Below, one piece after another: positions 9,910 to 14,285 of a stretch of DNA of 14,285 nucleotides (position 1 is the first letter of the stretch; every line of letters starts with the position of its first letter). Location: the NCBI GenBank assembly GCA_013368325.1, contig JAACJK010000253.1, positions 1 through 14,285 on the forward strand. Reading direction: 5' to 3'. Made by a program: the position numbers and the translations under genes. Source of the DNA: Ephemerocybe angulata (Eukaryota; Basidiomycota; Agaricomycetes; Agaricales; Psathyrellaceae). The notes under the pieces are model-generated. The model ran no database searches and was not told the DNA's origin. It saw nothing but the letters and a program-made list of their open reading frames with translations.

Positions 9910-9959
9910 AAAGTCCAACCATAATCTGCATCCGGAATCCGGATGCGATGTTGGACTTT
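9910..9959. repeat. Nested imperfect palindrome, 50 nt
   Basis: Outer arms AAAGTCCAAC (9910-9919) and GTTGGACTTT (9950-9959) pair over 10 bp. Inner arms GCATCCGGA (9928-9936) and TCCGGATGC (9938-9946) pair over 9 bp around one base. The interior loops are 8 and 3 nt, within which ATC can pair with GAT. No ORF accounts for it. It could be a folded-back element, a protein-binding site or an RNA hairpin. Confidence 0.85.
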
Positions 9960-9997
9960 GGGAATGTTACGCTCACTCTCTCAACGGAATCTGTACT

Positions 9998-10648
9998 CTA
10001 AAATTTCAAATTTACGTATACAACCGAGGCTGTAGGCAACGCCACTCTGCTTGATGAGCTTAATACGGCGAAGTCAGAATTAATGTCAACAGAGGCACCG
10101 ACGTGACGTACTTACTGTTCGAGCGAACCCCGGCATGCTAAATAGGCTTTGATGGAATTAGTGGCCCACCGAGTGAGGGATATCTGGATCTACGGGGACT
10201 GGAATCAGCGACATTCGGGCGCTCGGAAGTCGAAAATGGAATACTTACCGAAATATGAGGGATATGACGCTGGCGAGAGGGGTCAGCATCAAACTCAGTG
10301 TTGAAAAAACAGAGGACGTACGATGAGAGAGCGATGGTGGCGGCTGAGTGCGAGAAATTCCGCATTGGGAGTCGTGTGCGGTGTGACGAGATCGGCGTGC
10401 GGGAGGGCGGAATGAAGATGGTGAGAAATGTTAAGACCGACCCGAGATCCGTGAGGCATGGCTGGGGGTTCAATCAATTCAGCGATGTATTTGGGACGAC
10501 ACGTACGATATCTGCCCAAATCTGCGAACCCAATTGGGACATGAGCAAATGGGGAACCATGTCAAAGCAACGGGCTTACCGACGTCGAAAATGCGAACAC
10601 ACAGAGTGCTCGCGCAGCTCCAAAGTTCCGGGGATGGCTCTACGATGC
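9998..10648 (-). CDS. Unrecognised gene, six 3' exons including 15- and 21-nt microexons (5' end uncertain)
   Basis: Exons are 10648-10580, 10521-10507 (15 nt), 10461-10322, 10269-10249 (21 nt), 10189-10116 and 10046-9998, ending in TAG. Introns are 58, 45, 52, 59 and 69 nt with donors GTAAGC, GTACGT, GTACGT, GTAAGT and GTAAGT; branch sites such as TGCTGAC (52-nt intron) and GCTGAT (59-nt intron) are clear. Phase is conserved across all five junctions without a stop, giving about 121 residues. Recognisable stretches are EPSPELWSCASTLCVRIFDV, MPHGSRVGLNISHHLHSALP, the microexon peptide RHIPHIS, LTRWATNSIKAYLACRGSLE and the C-terminus VALPTASVVYVNLKF. I recognise no family, signal peptide or membrane helix. 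The upstream exon is probably the duplicated SCASTLN exon ending at 10781, which joins in the same phase if the middle copy is skipped. Five consistent junctions make this the best-supported unknown gene here; expression is untested. Confidence 0.62.
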
Positions 10649-10838
10649 CTGAGATCAGAGAAAAAAGTGGAAATCGAAGAAATGGACTCACCGAAGGCTA
10701 GAATGAAAACTATTCAGAGTGCTTGCGCAGCTCCCGCGTCAGACCAACATCGTCTAGTCGACCCGAATAAACGAGCTCACCGAGGGCCAGAATGAAACCA
10801 TTCAGAGTGCTTGCGCAGCTCCCCGTGCTGGACTAGCA
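10577..10838 (-). repeat. Tandem exon-plus-intron duplication, three copies
   Basis: Each copy contains, on the minus strand, AGCTGCGCAAGCACTCTGAA or a close variant, followed by a GTRAG donor after CTCG, TTCG or GTCG. Copy spacing is about 89 and 110 nt. Translated in the frame of the six-exon gene, the outer copies give SCASTLNGFILAL (ending at 10781) and SCASTLCVRIFDV (ending at 10580). The middle copy (ending at 10692) has one extra T in a T-run that puts it out of frame. The intron between copies 3 and 2 (10780-10731, 50 nt) has a good CTGAC branch site. Confidence 0.8.
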
Positions 10839-10898
10839 TCGGCTAGTACCCAACCCAGCTCAATCCATGCGAAAGTTGCGGGGGAGAGAGATGTAGGA

Positions 10899-10937
10899 GA
10901 CGCGACCCGAGCATCCGAAGGATGCTCGGGACGCGTC
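10899..10937. other. 18-bp-arm hairpin inside an exon-like segment
   Basis: Arms 10899-10916 and 10920-10937 pair at 17 of 18 positions around a GAA loop; the one mismatch is A-A. On the minus strand the same bases encode ILRMLGSRLL in an exon-like segment, so the palindrome may be coincidental with coding or an element inserted in it. Confidence 0.85.
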
Positions 10938-11125
10938 GACGTGTCAGCTGGTTGGGGACTTGCATGACGATGTACCTATAGAAATTCGACCGCCGAGCAA
11001 TGAGAAAACGATTAGTGGAATGCTAACATGCTGCAGCGACGTACCGAGCATCCTCTCCAATTCTCATGACCCCTCAAATGCGACCTCTCCTAACGTTGGT
11101 GGTGTTGTGGAAAGACGCGAAGCAC

Positions 11126-11146
11126 CGAGCGTCCGAAGGACGCTCG
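11126..11146. other. 9-bp hairpin related to the one at 10899-10937
   Basis: CGAGCGTCC (11126-11134) pairs perfectly with GGACGCTCG (11138-11146) around GAA. The stem has the same sequence as part of the first hairpin except that one A-T pair is replaced by G-C, changed on both arms. The flanking GACGCGA word is shared. Confidence 0.8.
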
Positions 11147-11356
11147 TCCTCATCGTTGTGAAGTCCTTCTGGAGATGGATCATGTCGTTGGTGAAGATGA
11201 TGGCCACAGTCTACCGGTACGTACCTTGCACACCCGCTTCCTGACGTGGCATCGCCCCGAGACGACAGAATTGACTTCGGCGAGAGGCGTTGATTGTAGT
11301 TGAGAGCCTCCGAGTCGTTTCGATTAGTGTGACGTGTCGAGGAATCTTGAAGTTGC

Positions 11357-11515
11357 GCCCGAGACGATAGAAATCCGTCCGGCGAGCGACCTTGAGGGAT
11401 GATCCGGTGAGTCGTCGAGGTCAAAGCTATTTGTGGGACGTACCAGGCGAGGAGAGCGGCTGGTTGGACTGAGACGCGCCAGGACGATAGAAATCCATCC
11501 CGCGACCGGCACTGT
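11357..11515 (-). repeat. 159-nt unit, minus-oriented copy (partner at 7218-7376)
   Basis: This contains two FYR cores (11511-11478 and 11394-11361) flanking the 53-nt intron. Unlike its partner it keeps a good GGTACGT donor, so it is the better-preserved copy. Several differences between the two copies are C/T or G/A changes at CpG. Confidence 0.75.
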
Positions 11516-11880
11516 CTTCTAGCCCAGGTGAGCAATGAAGCCCAACGACGAACCTCAGACCGAACGACCTTGACGCAACATATCTTCTTCCGGCGAGCGA
11601 CGTGAGCGGAGGGGGGTGAAGGTCACCGAGACTCGAAGGTAGGAAGAGGCGTGACTGAGAGGAAGAATCACGACGTATCGACGTCCGCTGAGCGAGAATA
11701 TGGGGGAAAGAAGGTGGGTGGGGAAAATACAGAGTGGATTCGATAGACGACCCCCAACTGTTCGGACGGGACTTGGGATAGCCAACGAGAAGGGAATTAC
11801 TCATCCGGTGTGTCAAAGCGGCGAGCCGAGCACCGCTCGAGACTGATGGGAGGAGAAATGGTGGGCTCGCGTAAGGCAAC

Positions 11881-12428
11881 GGAGTTGATGCTGGGCACTA
11901 CGAGAACGACTTTGAGCTCAGGTTAATGTACATAGTATATTTGAAGTGTGCTGTGCAGCGTATATCTTAACTTGACGGAGGGCAGGGAGAGAGAATAGAA
12001 GAAATGAGACGGGGAAGGACGAACGAAAGGCAATCGCGGACTCTGTATCATCTCGTGCAGAATGATAGAGCCGACTCTATTGGCAGGGTCGCGTCGGGTG
12101 TACGGCTACTTACACACACATAGCCCCACCGTTCAGCCATTCTCAAGTCTCTGTTCACGGTGGAGGGCACGCAATTGGATGTATAGATTACCGTATTCTA
12201 CAAGTATGATACCTATGAACAGCCTATATCGACGAGGAGGGGAGGGCGACGAAGGATGGCGACGGCGAATGATAGACAACAGGTGCCGCGACGGAGCCGA
12301 TAATTAACCACTATCAGCGCTTAGCGAGAGTTACGTTGTCGTCGAGAGGAGTTTTCAGAGCACTCCCCTCCAAGATATCTCGAGCCCTCGCGCGACACAA
12401 CGAACTTGCGTCGCTCAAGATCTCGAGA
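11881..12428. other. No gene recognised
   Basis: I see no exon chain in this stretch. The plus ORF at 12062-12307 and the minus ORF at 12314-12535 are short and show no domain. The region probably contains the 3' flank of SET3. Confidence 0.3.
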
Positions 12429-12541
12429 GACGGAGGAGGGAGAGGAGAGACGACGAGGGAGGGAGGGAGGACGTACCGAGGTGGGGAGCGACGGCACCGG
12501 GACTTAGGCGAGTCTGACAGCGCGCGCGCACACACGCACAG
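12429..12541. repeat. Low-complexity tracts: polypurine run and alternating CG/CA run
   Basis: A nearly pure purine tract built of GAGG and GGGA words lies at about 12429-12471 on the plus strand. It is followed at about 12519-12540 by an alternating purine-pyrimidine run (GCGCGCGCACACACGCAC). They lie downstream of the last SET3 exon that I can place. Confidence 0.75.
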
Positions 12542-12641
12542 CCCGCCGCTTGTCTATCCCCGGTGCTTTGTTGAATGCAGTCACGTTGGACACAAATAGT
12601 GCCAACGGAATAAAGGTATATAAGCTATGGAACGTACTCAC

Positions 12642-14261
12642 CTTTCGCCATCCACCCGTCATGCTGTCGTTCCCCTTGCCGTCGTCGCTCTCGCCTCTCT
12701 CGTCGTCGTCCCACTCGTCGTCGTCCCCTCGCCGCCGTCGTCGTCGTCCCCGTAGCGTACTTGTCGTAGTAGTCGTAGATAGCCTCCCGGTCCCGGCGTG
12801 CAGAGAAGGCGGCGTCATGCCGTCCCTCTGCGCGCCGGGGCCGATAATGGAGGATGCCGTGGGAAGAGACACCTATGAAAAAGTGCTGAAAGTCCGTTCC
12901 ATGAGCCTGAAAGACCTACCTCGCCTCCCCACTCGCGCACTAACAGCAGTCGCTTGCCTTCGCGCCGCATGCGCACGTCATGAACGTCGAACCGAGCGTT
13001 CGCAGGATATTCGCAACCTGTCGTCTCGCGTGGGCGATCTCTTGAGGACTGTCGATATCACCAAGAATCCTACACTCAATCAAATCCCGTCCAAATTGCA
13101 CATCCACCGAATGGCACCGAATAGAAATAGACGTACGTGAACATCCAAGGGTCCTGCACGATCGCCGGCAGTCGATGCACGACGTTCCCGTCGTCCCACT
13201 CCCAGCCCAACACGATCTCCTCGTTCTCCTTCAAATCCTGCGTCGCGAAGACCCCAAACTTGAGCCCCGAATCGTCCCCCTCCTTCGGCTCCCCACACAG
13301 CACCGGCCGCAGCACCGCGTTCGGCCTGCATCCCACCCGCACGAATCTACTCTCGTTCCCTGCCATCCTCGCATCGAGAGCGACATTCCACGGCGCACCG
13401 ACGAGATGCACGAACGGCTTCGGATGCCCCATCACCGCGTAGCCATTGAAACTATCGTTTACGTAGATGGAGCTCGGCGTGACGACCGATGTGAACGGGG
13501 AGATGAGGGTCCCCGTGGGTATCGACGAGGTGGCATGGGCTGCGTAGATGGGGGTGCGCACCGACAGACTCGTGGGTTCGGACGAAGGCCATGGCGACAA
13601 AGCTGGCGAGAGATGGGTCGACCGACTTGACCGCGATTTTCGAAGGAGACGATAGCGCCGACACTCCCCGCCACTGCTGGGCCTGGCGAAGGAGGTTGTG
13701 CCGCATCTCGTCGCTGGTGATGATGTCGTCCTGGATATGGACGTACGACGTCGCCCACGAGTCTTCAATGTCCACCAAATCATCCTCCGGAACTTCCGCC
13801 GGCGTAGGCGCCGACGGACCTGCGAGGCTGGCGGAAGGTGCAGGCGGTGCAGGCTGTACCAGTGACGGGCGCCTCCTCCTCCTCCCCGTCGTCCCAGGCT
13901 CCCCAGCCGCAGCCCTCCGTGGTCTCTTCTCCTTCTCGGCGACGGGTGTCCCAGGTACCGACTCCCCGGCCAAAACAGCCTGCTGCTGCCTCCGCCTCGC
14001 CTCCATCCGCTCCCGCTGCTTCTTCGCCGCACTCTCAAAGTCCACAGCCCGTGGAGAACACTCACAGCACTTCCATTCATCTGGAATCTCGCCGAGGACG
14101 ATGTCGAAGCACGCTGCGTGGCACCACCGGTCGCAGACGTCGCACGCGATGGAGAGGCCGTCGTCCATCGTGATGCTGCAGATGCACCGTATCGTGTTGC
14201 TGTCGCCGTTGGGGATGGATATTCCGTGACGGAACCTCCCCCTCGACCCCCGACCCGCGCC
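12642..14261 (-). CDS. SET3: Set3-type PHD finger and SET domain protein (5' end outside window; two apparent frame breaks)
   Basis: Set3 family proteins scaffold a histone deacetylase complex; the PHD finger reads methylated H3K4 and the SET domain is generally considered inactive. A C4HC3 PHD finger is encoded at 14186-14058: CIC, CDVC, a WCHAAC turn, then WKCCEC. A basic KKQRERMEARRRQQ helix and a Pro/Ala-rich linker follow. The SET core RFVRVGCRPNAVLRPVLC begins at 13348 and GWEWDDGNVVHRLP lies near 13210; RVGCRPN replaces the NHxCxPN of active SET enzymes. Intron 13136-13070 (67 nt, GTACGT to GTAG) joins in phase to ARRQVANILRTLGSTF and a CACG motif. Intron 12919-12873 (47 nt) leads to an Asp-rich exon ending at a GTGAGT donor (12641). 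The frame changes between about 13626 and 13545, and again near 12955, where the original frame would stop at 12940. An in-frame TAG at 14264-14262 means the exon starts after it, so upstream exons are missing. The final exon is not located. Confidence 0.8.
12660..12775. repeat. GTC/GAC trinucleotide-rich stretch inside a SET3 exon
   Basis: Repeated GTCGTC on the plus strand (GAC on the coding strand) covers most of this interval. In the SET3 frame it encodes an Arg-rich then Asp-rich tail (RGDDDEWDDDERGESDDGKG). Such runs are prone to slippage in cells and in sequencing. Confidence 0.75.
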
Positions 14262-14285
14262 CTATCCTCCAACCCTACTGCCCAG

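Larger units (their letters stand above)
9604..9997. other. No gene recognised; contains two inverted repeats
   Basis: The short ORFs on both strands (9655-9918 minus and 9812-10054 plus) overlap each other and show no domain. The only structured content I see is the hairpin and the palindrome listed separately. This is the 3' flank of the six-exon gene, so it may contain its polyadenylation region. Confidence 0.35.
10649..11880 (-). pseudogene. Array of short exon-like units with the FYR motif; upstream exons or decayed copies of the six-exon gene
   Basis: On the minus strand a 150-codon open stretch (11879-11444) runs into a clear intron (11443-11391, 53 nt, GTACGT, CTCAC branch site, CAAG). 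The next exon (11390-11225) stays open in more than one frame. In one frame it carries two motif copies 35 codons apart, ARRTDFYRLGRNFK and SRRSQFCRLGAMPRQ. It joins in phase across a second intron (11224-11169, 56 nt, GTACGT to CCAG) to an exon with GLHNDEDERPSDARCFASFH that soon stops. A third motif copy, ARRSNFY, precedes a GTACAT donor at about 10974; a 51-nt intron with a CTGAC branch site then leads to an exon containing SILRMLGSRLLHLSP. Motif copies are spaced roughly 100-110 nt apart near 11.3-11.6 kb. The frames of the first two exons do not agree on one motif frame, so I cannot assemble one protein. Confidence 0.4.

Noticed and set aside
10298..10795. 165-codon plus-strand ORF
   Set aside because: It is antisense to the six-exon gene; its repeats are the tandem exon duplication read backwards.
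13040..13069. SET3 peptide NILRTLGS resembling the hairpin-encoded ILRMLGS and VLRTLGA
   Set aside because: The SET3 block is conserved after fungal Set3 SET domains and there is no wider similarity around it, so I take the resemblance as chance unless a search shows otherwise.
12550..13140. 196-codon plus-strand ORF
   Set aside because: It is antisense to SET3 exons and introns; its Ser and Arg runs come from the GTC repeat.
13591..14229. 212-codon plus-strand ORF
   Set aside because: It is the antisense shadow of the PHD and linker coding region of SET3 and shows no domain of its own.
13076..14272. Single 398-codon minus ORF as the complete SET gene product
   Set aside because: It begins at a TTG and its first half is in the wrong frame for the PHD finger, and its last codons read into a GTACGT intron. 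Only the part from about 13570 to 13137 is real SET coding sequence.
1..14285. CRISPR array, bacterial operon or transposase gene
   Set aside because: There are no regularly spaced identical repeats and no ribosome-binding-site-led operon, and I recognise no transposase or reverse transcriptase motif in any frame. The introns show the sequence is eukaryotic.

Overview
The window looks like a piece of a basidiomycete (probably Agaricomycotina) nuclear genome. The evidence is short GT-AG introns of about 41-77 nt with GTACGT/GTRAGT donors and CTNAY-type branch sites, and two conserved fungal proteins read through such introns: a Set3-type PHD+SET protein and an MPDU1-type PQ-loop protein. Nearly all recognisable coding signal is on the minus strand. 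Identifications rest on motif recognition by eye; no database search was run.

Layout. About 0.6-1.6 kb: a run of exon-like segments on the minus strand, joined by textbook introns but not by one continuous reading frame. About 1.85-2.7 kb: a C-rich, strand-asymmetric stretch with no convincing gene. About 3.0-3.9 kb (minus): an MPDU1 homologue broken by at least four frame or splice lesions. 4.18-4.29 kb: a 56-bp tandem duplication whose copies differ only at CpG-type sites. About 4.3-6.4 kb: no gene that I can assemble. 6.67-7.09 kb (minus): a plausible three-exon gene of unknown function. 7.22-7.38 kb: a plus-oriented copy of a 159-nt unit whose partner lies at 11.36-11.52 kb in the opposite orientation. 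9.23-9.60 kb (minus): a weaker two-exon gene. 10.0-10.65 kb (minus): the 3' end of an unrecognised gene, six exons in consistent phase, two of them only 15 and 21 nt long. 10.65-11.88 kb (minus): further short exon-like units, including tandem exon duplicates and coding hairpins. 12.64-14.26 kb (minus): SET3, running out of the window at its 5' end.

The most unusual feature is a recurring coding motif, roughly [A/D]-R-[R/G]-x-[N/D/H]-F-[Y/C]-[R/H]. It occurs about ten times in short exon-like segments, mostly on the minus strand, often shortly before a GTACGT splice donor. Together with the microexon-rich gene at 10.0-10.65 kb it suggests a family of microexon-built or exon-shuffled genes, or their decayed copies.

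A caution covers everything: both conserved genes (SET3 and MPDU1) carry single-base frame breaks. Either the assembly has indel errors, which would also hide other genes here, or both loci are really decaying. Raw reads or RNA-seq would separate these.
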